Under the pieces are notes generated by a model. That model was given only the letters and a program-made list of their open reading frames with translations. It did no database searches and had not been told where the DNA came from. 64,000 nucleotides of DNA, from assembly GCF_029227915.1 (NCBI RefSeq), contig NC_079877.1, positions 13,391,351-13,455,350 of the forward strand, in the 5' to 3' direction. The stretch is from Hydractinia symbiolongicarpus (Eukaryota > Cnidaria > Hydrozoa > Anthoathecata > Hydractiniidae). The position numbers were made by a program, and so were the translations under genes. Shown piece by piece: positions 21,190 through 32,870 of this stretch. How positions within the stretch are numbered: position 1 is the first letter of the stretch; each line of letters starts with the position of its first letter.

Positions 21190-24100
21190 ACAAGTTATAT
21201 TTAAATTATTTCGTTGGGTTATCCCAAGCTAGTAAGCAAGGAGAATAAACTTAAAACATTATTTTTAAATATGTAAGAAGATCAAATGGGAAATAATTGT
21301 AACTCTTTTGGATCATCTCACTAGGAGAGACATTTTCAAGTTAATATACTTTTGTGGATTGAGAATGTAGAAAAAAATGTGAATCGAGTAATCTATCTGT
21401 ACTCATTGTATATATTGTTACGTCCAGCTATATTTTCTTACAGGGAGATCTTGACAACAATTAAAGATTTTGTTTAAAAACTAAAAATTTTTGTATATGT
21501 TTTGCTGTATATCGTGTCTATTCGCCTTTTTTTTATTGTGTGTTCGAATAGAGTGGGTGTGTCGTTAAAAAATATTTTCTGCAGCGATGTAAATTTGACT
21601 AGTAAAAGATTTTGTTTCCATTTTTTTTCTTGTTTAATTTTTTTTTTCTGAAACTTCCAAATTAAATGGCGCACCCAGAAGCTTTTAAATTCTTTAGCAT
21701 ATAAAATATAATATATACAAATCTTTATATCTATATTCTTGTGTTATAATTTATTGTACAGTTTTGATAAAGTTTAGAATAAATTTCTATAAAAAAGCTG
21801 CCTATATTAGTATATTTTTCCTATACATGCTGTTCTCATCAAAATCATTTTGCTGCGGAAGTCACTCATCATAAACACACTACATTTTAGCGTCACTTTT
21901 TGAAGTACGTTAAGCAAATAAATTGAGAAATTAAGGTTTGCGAATAGCCAGGAGACCCAGCATAATTTTTCTTATCACCGGAAAATCAAAATAGTTAGGG
22001 TGGGAAAATCACGCTGTGTCTCAAAAGAATCCTGCGGTCTGAATACTGACCGCACTTTCTGATAGGTTACTTCTATTGTTCTTTGTTCATTATCGGGAAA
22101 TCTTTTGTTTTAAACGCGAATGGCCTTTCTTACCCAAATTAACATAATTGATTTTCATACTTTTCAAGAGGGTAGGATGTGATCACGCTGGCTTTGTGTT
22201 TTTTGTTTGATTTTAATTTCGGGTTTTCTCTGAGAAATTGTATTGTGGGTAATTGGTGGGCTTGAATTTAAGGGATTTGTTCTGACACATTCGTGTGCGT
22301 CTATCTGATCTTTTGAATGAAGGACTTTGATATCCCTAAAGAGAGCTTAGTTAATTACGTTGGTTCCAAATAGATTCTAGACATCCGTGGAAAATGCGGA
22401 ATTAGGGATTGCGAATTATTAACCTTGAATAGCTATTCTTTTGATTGTAATGCTATGCCTTCAGTGCACAAAAAGGTAAATTGAAATATAAAAGTTTCCA
22501 AATGCCTGTCCTGGTTTTAAAATATAAGAAATTTAGGTTTGCGAAAACGAGACAAATTTGTAAATATAAATCGCACTCTGTTCTGCAACTTATTTTTCCG
22601 AATTCATGTCTTCCCTTGTAAGGTAAGATTTGGGTGCGCTTGTAGTTTTTTGTTTATATTGTTTTCTACAGTTTATGTTGCAAGTACCCTCCATCTTATT
22701 TCACTGGTTTTATGAGTTGTTTCTTCACGTGCGAAATTCGACCAGGCATAGGCTTGTAATTTGTTACTTATACTAGATTCTTATGTACGAGATGTAGAGA
22801 GTTTTATTCTCATTACAAAAACATTACCTGTTTTTTACACATAGTCGAAGCTGATTGAACAATTTTTAGACTTTTTTTTTATAATAACTTTAGGCAAATA
22901 AAAAATGAAAAGATAAAAAGATCATAAGGATTTGATTTTTTTGGAGAACATGATGACGTCAGAAGAAAAATGACGTAAGCAAAAAAATGACGTCAGCATT
23001 TCTTTTTCAAGGTCAAATATTATTTCTCAGCTGCTGCATGTCATGGTTATAGCGTTTGTTCTTCTTTGAATTCAACGAAAGTGGTAAAATACTACTTCCC
23101 ATTCTTTTAAAAACGAGACTCGGAATATCCAAAATAAGGTTAAGAGGAGAACTTATGGCGGCTATTTAATTTTTCCTTTTCCATCAATTTTAAAACATCT
23201 GATTGGTAAAAAACTAAGATTCTTATCCGAGTTTTTTGATTAGTATTTCACAACAACTGGCATTCTTTTATGACTGATATTGTAAAAAACTAGTACCGTT
23301 CTAAATAAAAACAAAACAAAAAACTTCATTAACAAGCTTTCGTCATCCCCCAAATTAAATTCCCGCCAAGTTATCGATTTTTGATCTCCACCTAATTAAA
23401 TTCCGCCAAATTTAATTTTCCTAAAATTTTCTTCCCGCTCAAATTTCTTCTCTGGATAATAGTTTAGAAAAGATTTAATTGACTAAGAGCGTGCACTTTT
23501 GGTGCGAGATGAAAACCTTGTTTTCATCAAAATTTAAAAATAAGTCGCGTGTACATTCAACAATTTTTGACCTCGCTCGCACTTTGTTTAATTACAGAAA
23601 TTTTGTTTTTCTTTTGCTGAGAGTCATCATACACAGGTCCTAGGAACATTAATGACCGAGGTGAATGTAATTGGGACACAGGCTTCGATGCTGATGGAAG
23701 ACAAAATGGCTTTGTTATTTTATTTGTTTAAAAAACCATAGTGGTGGACCAACAGTTCACCACAGGTTAATTGCGGTTCCTGAAGTAAGTACTTATACCT
23801 TGTTGAAAGGCTTGGCTTTGATTGCATTCAGTATTCAAGTGTCTACAAAGATGGCTACTAGCATCATTGAAGGATATACTTTAGAATCCCAATGTTCATT
23901 CAAATCCAGTATGGTAGACTAGTGGAAAGGGTGGTCACAGGGCATGAACACTAGGGGCCCCGCAAGGTAACTAACCAATAATGTTGTAGATCCAGACTTC
24001 TAAGATTGCTTTGCTTACTTATAAAATGGGAGCAGCTAAAGTCAACTAGTTTCCATCATCACAATTTGCTAATAGTTTGGTAGTAGGATAAGTTCAACTT

Positions 24101-27100
24101 TGGAACTGTGTTTTTATTTTCTATTATCTTTTTACATTTGTTAATACTAACTAATGTAACACTAGTATGGGCTACAAAAAGTTAACATTGCGAGTCGTGG
24201 TGAGATAGGATTACCTAGCAAACCTATATGTTGTTGCTCATTTTGCTTTAATTCAAGCTCCACACGTATATAAACACACCCCTTTGTATTTCCTAACTGC
24301 CCCATTAAAGATTTTTTTATCATCCTGTACTTAGCTTGGAAAATTGAATTCTACTCTTTACAACCTATGCGCAATTTCTAGACCAAATGCTAGAACTACA
24401 CGTAAGCTGCTTCATCATGAATTCCTTTAGCGGTTGAACTGCAGATCAAGATTTTCTATATGTGAAGGTCCAATTCCCATACATGTTTTTTCATTAAACA
24501 TGGAATTTATAAGCATCCTTGAGCTCGGATTTAGTCATTTTAAGCATATATATACTTAGCATTATGTGAAGCCTAAGAAAATGTTGTTAAATTTTATGTT
24601 TTGTTTCGTGGGTGTTTTCCTTTTTTTTGCATCTGTTTTAACCAGTAGGTAGTGACATTTAAGTTGTAATTAGTGATGTTAAAAACTTCATGCAATTTTT
24701 TTTTCAAATATATAATTTTGGGCCTGATCATCTTTTTCATAAGCGTATGAATCTTCTACCATCAAGCATAACTTAAGCATATTTAAGCTTGAGTATCTTA
24801 TAAGAGCAATTGAAATTCTAAGATGACGCTTATGGATGCTTGTGAAAGGTTCTTTCTCTGGCTCAGAATGTCAAAACTTAAGAACCATTACCAGGCTGGA
24901 TTGGTAGGAACACAATTCTTAGAGCAATGAAAATTTGAACAAAATTTTTTTTTTAACAAAACATGTCGCCTAAAGTCAATAAGCCTCCTTAGTTTGGATC
25001 CTAAGATGAATTAATGGAAACAATCAAACATCGACGCTGAATGCCAATTTTGTATCCAAACAGGCGACTCTAGTGCCCGTGCATGACTTTCAGTCAATTT
25101 AAAACAAGATTTAATTGAGTGTTTGGAAATCAGGAAATGACCTTATTGGCAGGGCCCTGGACGCAGAGTGATTGGTGGTAGAAAATGGTCATACTTCCCT
25201 CTTTAGCAATTTTATTTGCAGTAGCAATCATCCATGGTAGCAACAGGGTTTCTTCAAAAATAAAGGAACGCATATTAGCTAACATTATGTATTTACCAAA
25301 ATTTCTGTGGTCAGGCCTTTCTTTTGCTATGACGTTATGACGTTCACTGGGTTGTGAGAATAATAAATAAAAATTTGATTAGCAATCGTCTCACATTTTT
25401 TTGTATAATCATGTAAATTAGATCAACTGTGTGTGTGAAATCAGGAAATAAATTTCTTTCATACAGGGTCCTAGTTGCAGAGTGAGTGGGGTAAAAGTAT
25501 GGTCTGGCTTTCCATTTTCAGGAATTCTATTTTGCGAAACATTCATAACGAGAAGGGGCATCTTGATTCTTCTTTTACCAAAATTGATCAGGCTATTCTT
25601 GTGCTATGGTTTATGAGTTCATTGCATTATAAGAATAATAACTGCAGATTTAATAACATCTCAAATTTTATTTTAATGCACCTATACTCTAATGTCATCT
25701 TCAGTCTAAATATTTTGCATAAAACTCGTAGTATTTATAAGTGCAAGGAATACAATAGACAGAAGCCAAATTTATAAACAATTTTATGTAAGTACTGATA
25801 ATTGATGATGTGACAACGGATGAAATGATATTTTCGGCAAATGTCAAACTCCTGTTTGTAATTATGTAAAATTAGACTTAATTAAGTCCTTAATGCAACG
25901 GTTGGGTAGAAAAAACTTTCAGGTTTCAATTTTCTAATTCGATTTATCTATTAGGAAATATCCATGCTTTTTTTCAAATTGCTTCTTTTAAATATTATTT
26001 TTAATGTATATATTCTAAATCAGACATACAATGGTGTCATGAAATTCAACTCTAATATTACTTCCATAAAGTATTTTTAATATAATATGTATGGGCTTTT
26101 TTTACTTTACCCGATGCGATATCGTTAATTGCACAAAATTTAAATCCTTATACACGTTGTTTTTTTATATAAGAAACATGTTTATAAGAAACTTACATGC
26201 AGAAACCAAAAATCAGGAAACTTTTACTACTACATTCTATGTCTATTTCTGAAATGAGAAGCTTTTTTCTAATTAATTATTACAATTAATTGAAGATTTT
26301 ACAATCATCACTAGGGAGTGAGTAGTTTTATCAGGTTACTATACCTAAGTTCCCGATGGGAATAATACACACCATCCAACCATCACTAAAACGTGCGCTC
26401 AATTTACAAGGTCATTGCATTTTTACTGCAGACAAGTTAACTATCAAACATTCCATTGCATAAAATTTGAAATTAGGAAACCAAAGAAGAAACTAAATAA
26501 GAAACTGTTGGAACTAAAAAGATGGAATTAAGCATACAAATAAGAAATTTTTAGAACAAGACCCTTTGCCAGGTTTCTCATCAAATAAAAAATCACAAAA
26601 CAACAGATTTTGCAATCTGTCCCTGTATTTTGGTAGGATTGGCCGTGTGGTTCACTTTTCTTTCCGTTATCATCAGCCCTAAGAATAAGGCTAGTTTTAA
26701 GTTCTCTTTCGAACTCACTTTTTTAAGTGGGTATATATTTTGTAGAGGATTATTGAACTTTTTGTGCACAGATGTCACGCTGTGAAAGTCAACTGTTAGT
26801 TGGGTGAATGAGCATTGATAATTTACTCATCACCAGTGTCCAGTTACATAGTTATAAGAAAGTAAAATTAGAAATCAGGCTTGGATAGGTTTTTGGAGAA
26901 ACAAATAAGAACTTCAGTAGGATCTCAAAGCTACTAATGCATTCTCACAACACCTTGTATACTGAAACAATTACTTTAGCTTTCTTTGTTCTTTACAAAG
27001 GTAATTAGAAGAACTATTCTAGGAATTCGCAAAATAAGGATCAAAAGTGGTCTCGAAATTAATACACATGACTGTCAGTGTTTTGTAGAATTTTGAATTT

Positions 27101-27480
27101 CACCATTATTAACAATAAGTAAAGTGGACTAGCAATTTTACTGGAGAAATCTTGTTTTAAATAAACTGCACAGTGGTGTCGTAACATGTAAGGACACAAT
27201 CCTGCCATTCCCAGCACATTGCTTTGTACATATCAACAAAACAAATCTCAAAAAACGCAAGATCCCTACAAGAAACATTCAATAAGTGCTTATTAGCTCT
27301 TAAAAGTAAATCCATATTAATGTTTTATAAGTTGACTGAATAGTTACTATTTGTTGTTGAGCATTATCAGATTATGTGAGTTGATAACTATGAAAACTGC
27401 CTCCTTTCGAAAATCAAGTTTGAGGTAAATTGGGGATGTCGGGCTTCCTTTGTAAGTCAAATGGGATGAAGATGCGTTTG
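21190..27480. other. 6.3 kb without a recognisable gene
   Basis: Presumed GRL 3' UTR with polyadenylation hexamers (AATAAA at about 21244 and 21777) comes first. At 21950-22450 is an interspersed repeat related to 40555-40760 (shared words around AATTTTTCTTA-CACCGG). Three CRE-type octamers lie at 22954-22995. About 25120-25260 and 25437-25570 are diverged direct copies of one block (AAATCAGGAAAT...CAGGG-CCT-G-GCAGAGTGA). Short open frames here (for example 25475-25777, 26593-26778) have no coding character. Confidence 0.4.
22954..22995. promoter_or_regulatory. Three CRE-type octamers at exact 17-bp spacing
   Basis: TGACGTCA (22954), TGACGTAA (22971) and TGACGTCA (22988) are each followed by an A-rich 9-mer, forming a 17-bp tandem repeat. 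They could be a CREB/ATF-binding cluster or a chance microsatellite. No gene starts nearby. Confidence 0.35.
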
Positions 27481-27499
27481 TTTCCCTAACAAATAAGTT

Positions 27500-27755
27500 G
27501 CCTTTCCACGAGGTACGCCATAGCAAGTAGTAGGCATTTCCACGAGATTTGCTGAGGTATGGGCGATTTTACGAGATTCGCTAAGATGTAGGCATTTCCA
27601 CGAGATTTGCTGAGATGTAGGCGTTTCCACGAGATTCGCTGAGAGGGTTGCGTTTCTACAAGATACGCAGGTGTTTCCACGAGATACACCCCAGGTGAGT
27701 TAGCGTTTCCACGTGATACGTAGACGTTTCCAAGAGATACGTCTTACTAAGGGTA
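27500..27755. repeat. Degenerate tandem repeat, about 25-30 bp unit, about 8 copies
   Basis: The core unit TTTCCACGAGATTCGCTGAG is repeated with variation (TTTCCACGAGATACGC and similar). A minus-strand open frame over it (27486-27689) is a by-product of the repeat, not a gene. Confidence 0.7.
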
Positions 27756-28340
27756 AGGATAGAAACACAGGCATCTGGGTTGGCCTCCCTGATACCAAAC
27801 CTGACATCCCCCTTTCCCCAAACTCAAGTGTAGTTAAGACATGAAACAAGAGAAATATACTTCAACATTATCTGTCATTGTTGTTTTTGCTTTTCTGTTG
27901 TTGCTTCAGAACCATAGCAGTTAAAGGGTTAAACAAAAGTTTCTGATAAGATAGTTTTATAGTATTCTTAAAAAATGGTCAAATTTCAGCTAAATATTCT
28001 TTAGGATTGGTTTCCACTTTATGGTAGTAATTTTCACAGGTAAAAAAATTCATGGAAAATAATATTTTTCTATAAATGATGTTTATTAAATATTTTTGAA
28101 AAAAGCTTTTTTTTAATAAAACACTCATATACAAATACACATTTAAATGATCCTGTTATAACTTTATATATAATAGATTTTGGCAGCCGCATTTTTATTA
28201 ATATATAGCAAATTTGGTCAAAGCCTGTGAAAACTGTAAAAATTAGTACAGATATGGCCATAAAATATACTATATATATATACATGTTTCAGAATTGTTT
28301 TTAATTCGATATAACAACATAAACAAGAACAAAAAAGTCA
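27756..28340. other. Non-coding spacer downstream of ULK3
   Basis: AT-rich, no gene seen. It presumably includes the ULK3 3' UTR. I see no poly(T) tract (minus-strand poly(A)) that would mark a retrocopy end. Confidence 0.35.
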
Positions 28341-28346
28341 TTATAA

Positions 28347-29747
28347 TCATTGAATACAACAAGAAATGACTGATTTCATATCGTTTTCTTTATTTAAAAT
28401 ATTTTTGTAGCGAGTTAACTCCTCAGCACGAATCATCATTTGCTCAGCTTGAGTCTTCACAATTGTGTGAGTTTCACTTGATTTAGGAACTGTAGATAAA
28501 ATACTCATACACAACTCAACTCCCATGTAATACTCATTTAAAGCTTTACCATATTCTCGATTGTCGTCAAATTGTTCTGCTTGCTGGGCATGTTTCAAAA
28601 CCTCTGTAAATCCAGGTAGTCTTTCAGCACAAGTTTCGATAGACAAGCGTCGCTCCAATTTTTTTTTCTTGACTTGTTTTTGAAGAAATTTTAATTGCTC
28701 AGCTCTGTTTATATATTGTTTTACCCGTAACCTTATGGCGGCTTTTTTTTCTGTATCTTTTTCATAATCTATGGCAGGTAAAAAGTATTCTAATGCAGTA
28801 CAATATAGCTCCATTGCCTTTCCATATTCTTCTTCTTTATCATACTTCACTGCATCAGTTACAATTGAGATTGCCTTATTTAGACATTCAGGTCTCGGGG
28901 CATGTTCTAAGTCCACAAATGGATGGCAAAAAAATTTGTCAAATATTATTCTCTCTTTAGGATCTCTTTTTAATGTTTTGATAAGTAAATCTCTGCATTG
29001 TGGTGAAATTCTCGGCTGAGAAGGTATGACGATAGGTTGATTAGAACGAATTTTTAACTCTAATTCATCATATGTACCAGATGCAAAAGGTGCATAACCA
29101 AATAATGTTTCATGTAATATAACACCAGTTGACCATATATCTACAGAAGCATCGTAAGCTTCTGAGCAAAACATTTCTACAGCCATGTATAAAGGTGAAC
29201 CACGAAGATTGTCATGTCCTTCCTTCCCAAGTAGGTACTGTGCAAAACCAAAGTCTCCAACTTTTAGCACTAAATTATCTTTTGATTCCAAAAGCAAATT
29301 TTGAGGTTTTAAGTCCATGTGGGAAATATTTCTTGCTCTAATGTATTGTAATGCCAGTGCTAACTGTCTAAGAAATTTTCGTGCAACTTGCTCAGGCAGT
29401 TTTTTGTAACGTCTGATATATGTAGATAAATCTCCTCCACTGCAATATTCTAATATTAAAAATATATTTTCATCATCCCATTGGAAGTCTTTTAGTTTGA
29501 CTATATGATCATGGTCTAAACTTTTCAAAATCTCTATTTCACGAATTAAATTTTCACTGGAAGTTTTACTAAGAGAGCTTTTCTTTATACATTTAACTGC
29601 CACAACCTCACGTACGCGTCCTTTTTTGTACCCTTTATATACAGTAGCATAAGTACCTTGACCAAGTCTTTCAGTTAAAACAAAGTCTTTCATTTTTGGC
29701 GGAGAAAAATTTGCACAGAAGTTTTGTGATGCCCTTGAAGACGCCAT
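28347..29747 (-). CDS. ULK3: ULK3-type serine/threonine kinase, intronless
   Basis: A single 466-aa frame aligns in order with the animal ULK3 kinase (autophagy and Hedgehog signalling, cytosolic). Kinase domain: glycine loop GQGTYATV (29-36), catalytic Lys in VAVK (52), helix-C Glu (about 70-72), catalytic loop HMDLKPQN (143-150), DFG (165-167) and a LRGSPLYM activation segment. Two helical repeats at about 275-350 and 385-450 fit the C-terminal MIT region, which binds ESCRT-III-type tails. Length matches the family (about 470 aa). Oddities: the APE motif reads AVE (189-191), and there are no introns, unlike the neighbouring multi-exon gene. It could be a retrogene or a natively intronless gene; the intact frame argues for function. 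Confidence 0.9.
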   Translation of the reverse strand: MASSRASQNFCANFSPPKMKDFVLTERLGQGTYATVYKGYKKGRVREVVAVKCIKKSSLSKTSSENLIREIEILKSLDHDHIVKLKDFQWDDENIFLILEYCSGGDLSTYIRRYKKLPEQVARKFLRQLALALQYIRARNISHMDLKPQNLLLESKDNLVLKVGDFGFAQYLLGKEGHDNLRGSPLYMAVEMFCSEAYDASVDIWSTGVILHETLFGYAPFASGTYDELELKIRSNQPIVIPSQPRISPQCRDLLIKTLKRDPKERIIFDKFFCHPFVDLEHAPRPECLNKAISIVTDAVKYDKEEEYGKAMELYCTALEYFLPAIDYEKDTEKKAAIRLRVKQYINRAEQLKFLQKQVKKKKLERRLSIETCAERLPGFTEVLKHAQQAEQFDDNREYGKALNEYYMGVELCMSILSTVPKSSETHTIVKTQAEQMMIRAEELTRYKNILNKENDMKSVISCCIQ

Positions 29748-29879
29748 GTTTTGTTTTGATTCAATTCAATGATTGTCAAAGTAATCAAGGCAGAAACATT
29801 GGCGAGCGGTAGAATAAAAGTCTCGCGACGAGCCAAACTCGTTACCAGGGCCTTTGCTATTATTTCACAAGACATATTA

Positions 29880-30530
29880 AGGCAATCTTAAGGTAGGTTT
29901 CCATACGACTGAAATTTTTGCTCTAGAAAACAACACTTCTTATGTTGGCAAAACTATAGGCACCGGAAAGTAAGGTCTTGTAAACACCTTGACACAATAC
30001 ACATCTCACAGGCAAAAGAGTAGCTACACAACAATTATCTGCAGTTAATGAACACCTTCTTGTGTCGTCTCATCACATCGACATTAATAATTTTACCGTT
30101 CTGACGACAGACTCAACTAATTATGTGTTGAAAGTTTAGGAGAGCCTATTACGGAAGAAAATTTGTGCATTCATTTGTGATCATGGCTCTCACCTCAGAG
30201 CTGAAAGCTTAAAGGAACATGTCGCATACCTTATTACCCGAATATAACTAGACATGTAATTAACTCGAGTGACCCTAGCTCGCGTTAATTTATCGCGCGT
30301 GAATTTTGCGCTTTGTTAATTTCCCCTCCGTTAATTTTTGTAGGCCCAGGCGTTAAAAAAACTTCCGTTAATTATTTCTAAAGTTAATTTTCAAATTTCC
30401 CTTAGATTGATTCGGAATGAAGTTATATGGTTATAAATCTTTTTTTTTCTTCAAAACAAGTTACAATTAAAAAATCTTTTTCAATATCGTCAGTTTCAAT
30501 CATGTCATCTCAGTCACTGTCATCTCCACT
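29880..30530. other. Non-coding, with decayed coding-like patch
   Basis: About 30140-30240 (plus strand) has a short coding-like stretch (CDHGSHLRAESLKEH) without context, probably from a transposon. About 30265-30410 contains repeated GTTAATTT words like those at 6950 and 53890. Confidence 0.3.
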
Positions 30531-30533
30531 CTC

Positions 30534-31115
30534 TCAATCGTCGCTTTCTTTTTCGTCCAGTCGAACTCCTAATTCTTTTAATATTTGCTTCGAACTGTCA
30601 ATGTAATCTCCAGCTATGGGATATTTTACGTCTTTAACTTTTGCGATTACAATTGATAAGTTTTCTGGACAGTCCCAAGTGACAGAAACCTTGATTGGGA
30701 TCTCTAAACCACTTTGTAACAATAGGGAAGCCATTGGTTTCCTTTTATAAACCTCCACCTCGTATTTAGCTCCTTCCCAAAATGAATTCCCGGACAAAGT
30801 GTGAAAGTTCTCTTGGGATGTGCCCAACAACTATCCAACCAAATTTTCCTCTCATCGTAACTGCGCCAGCAACCGCAAATTTATCATTTCAATTTTTATT
30901 CTCTCTTTTGAGTGTAATTTTCTGTTTTTATACCATTTCCAGTTAGCAATATTTTGATAAAAATGATATCCTTTTAACCCTGAGTAGAATTCGAAGTTTT
31001 TTGCTATTCTATTAGCCAAGGCTTGTGATACGCGAGATCGAGCGTGATAGTCTTGAAGGCTAGAAAAAACAGTACTCGCTTTATTTACTTCCAATGTAAT
31101 GTCTTCAAATCGCAC
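30534..31115 (-). pseudogene. HIRAN-like domain protein remnant
   Basis: Three minus-strand frames together match a recurrent invertebrate HIRAN-like protein: GYHFYQNI with following basic stretch (frame 1), then VVGHIPRELSHFV at about 30820-30860 (frame 2), then the C-terminal part containing SGLEIPIKVSV (frame 3, open to 30534). V-G-H-I-P-R-x-x-S and G-G-L-E-I-P are the landmarks. At least two frameshifts and a stop make it non-functional. HIRAN domains bind DNA ends; here the protein is probably part of a mobile-element family. Confidence 0.55.
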
Positions 31116-31259
31116 TGGGTTATGTGCAGATCAAGCCTTAAACGTTCGAATTTAAAGAAACGTTCAAATCCGACGATTCGAATTATCAGACACTCGGGCT
31201 GAGGTAAAGATCGCGATACCTTTTCAAAGTCATAAAATAAGCTCTTAAATACCATATTC

Positions 31260-32040
31260 CCAAGGGGTCATTATCAACGTAGACTGAACACCATTAAAGT
31301 TTGTGGCAACAGATTGACCATGACTGCTAAAGGAGAGAAACATATTTCCCGTGCTGGTGCAACAGATAAAAAAGCCATTACTGTTACTCTCAGCGAAACC
31401 CTAGCCGGTCATATTCTTCCTTTCCAGCTTATTTACACTGTTAAAACCGAAAGGTCTTTTTGCCAAATTTCAAATTTCCACAAGGGTTTTGCCTTGCATA
31501 CAATCCGAAACATTGGAGTATTGAACAAGAAACTTTGCGACTGATCAAAGATGCCTTGGTTCCATACATTACCAAGAAAGAAAAATCTTTAACAGCCACA
31601 CAAAAATGTTTGTTGCTGTGGGATGCTTTCAAAACTCAATCGACCCAATCAGGAAAAGATGCGCTTACAATCAATCACATCGAACTCGTTACAGTACCAA
31701 AGGATATGACCCACTTGCTTCAACATTTAGATTTAACCACCAACGCTACGTTTAAAAAGTTTGAAAAACGAACCTTCAGTGAATATTTCAGTAGTTGTAT
31801 AATGAAGGCACTTGAAGTTGAACTTGACCGCGATGCAACATCCATAGAAGTTGATCTGCGTCTATCAACTTTGAAGTCTCGCCACGCCAAAGTTATGATA
31901 GAGTTGTACGACTATCTGAACACGGAAGATGGAAAAAAGATTATCAAATCTGGTTGAAAAGCCGCAGGCATTACCGAGAACCTTGAAGAAGCTCGTAAAA
32001 ACCAGAAGAACCCCATCAAAGACAATCCTTTCCGATAGAT
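31260..32040 (+). pseudogene. pogo/Tigger-type DDE transposase C-terminal half
   Basis: Frame 1 (31314-31450) holds KGEKHISRAGATDKKAITVT and LPFQLIY. After a frameshift, frame 2 (31460-31957) holds CLLLWDAFKTQST (second catalytic Asp), a VPKDMTHLLQHLD stretch (third catalytic position) and the C-terminal helical region ending KKIIKSG. This is the order of the DDE_1 superfamily. The N-terminal CENP-B-like HTH is not visible. It is a decayed copy. Confidence 0.8.
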
Positions 32041-32598
32041 AACACTTGATCTTAATTTACCTTATGTTTAGAATATGATATATGATATATATTCTATATT
32101 ATAGATTTTTTCAGACAAACTTAAACATAAAACTTCACTGAAAGTATTTCATTGTTTCCTTACTTTTCTTCTGGCTTTGTTTATCACGAAAACTGAAACT
32201 TTTTTGAAAAAATTGGCTTTAATTAAGGACCATTCAAGAATCTTAAAAGTGTCAATTCGTGTTAATCATCACACATTTTAAGGTCTAACCTCGTCCTCTG
32301 CGTTATTTTGAGCGCATAAATTTCAAGTCCGTAGTAAGGTATGTTGTTGTTATTTTTTCCTCACGGGAGATTCAGTTTTTTAAATTCTTAGGGATTAAGC
32401 CATGTTCTAGCGCGCACTCTACGCTAAGCCGTTTTACAAAGAGTGAATTTGTCAAGATTGATATATTTTGTTGTAAAAACTGTAGAAATTGCAGAGACTC
32501 TAAAAAATATATTTGGGAATTATTTGGTAAAAAAGTTTTATCCACTTTTATCCACTTTTTCTAATGGGCTTCTTTTGCTTTTTATTTTGATATCTGAG

Positions 32599-32756
32599 TG
32601 TGGTTACCATATTTGTTTATATCTTCCCCAGTCCTCTAGCTGCTCTTATTATGTATTTATATTCTCGCACATGTTAGTTTTAGATTTCGTTCTTTAAAAA
32701 TATAGTCACGTTTTAAAATAAAGTTTTATTTGTATCCGAATTTATCTGGAAATTCA
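32599..32756 (+). repeat. 5' LTR of BEL/Pao element
   Basis: 158 bp, TG...CA. It contains AATAAAG (about 32716), a likely polyadenylation signal. Confidence 0.95.
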
Positions 32757-32870
32757 TTGGAGCCCTCGGAGAGATACTTTGCTTATGTATCTATGGTTTT
32801 ATTTAGTGGTTTTTAGTTGTCTTATTTTTATTGGTTTGGTTTAAAGTTTGGTGTTGTTTTGATTTTAAAA

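Noticed and set aside
27486-27689. Minus-strand ORF with repeated YLVE/ISWK peptides
   Set aside because: By-product of the degenerate tandem repeat, with no conserved period in codons.
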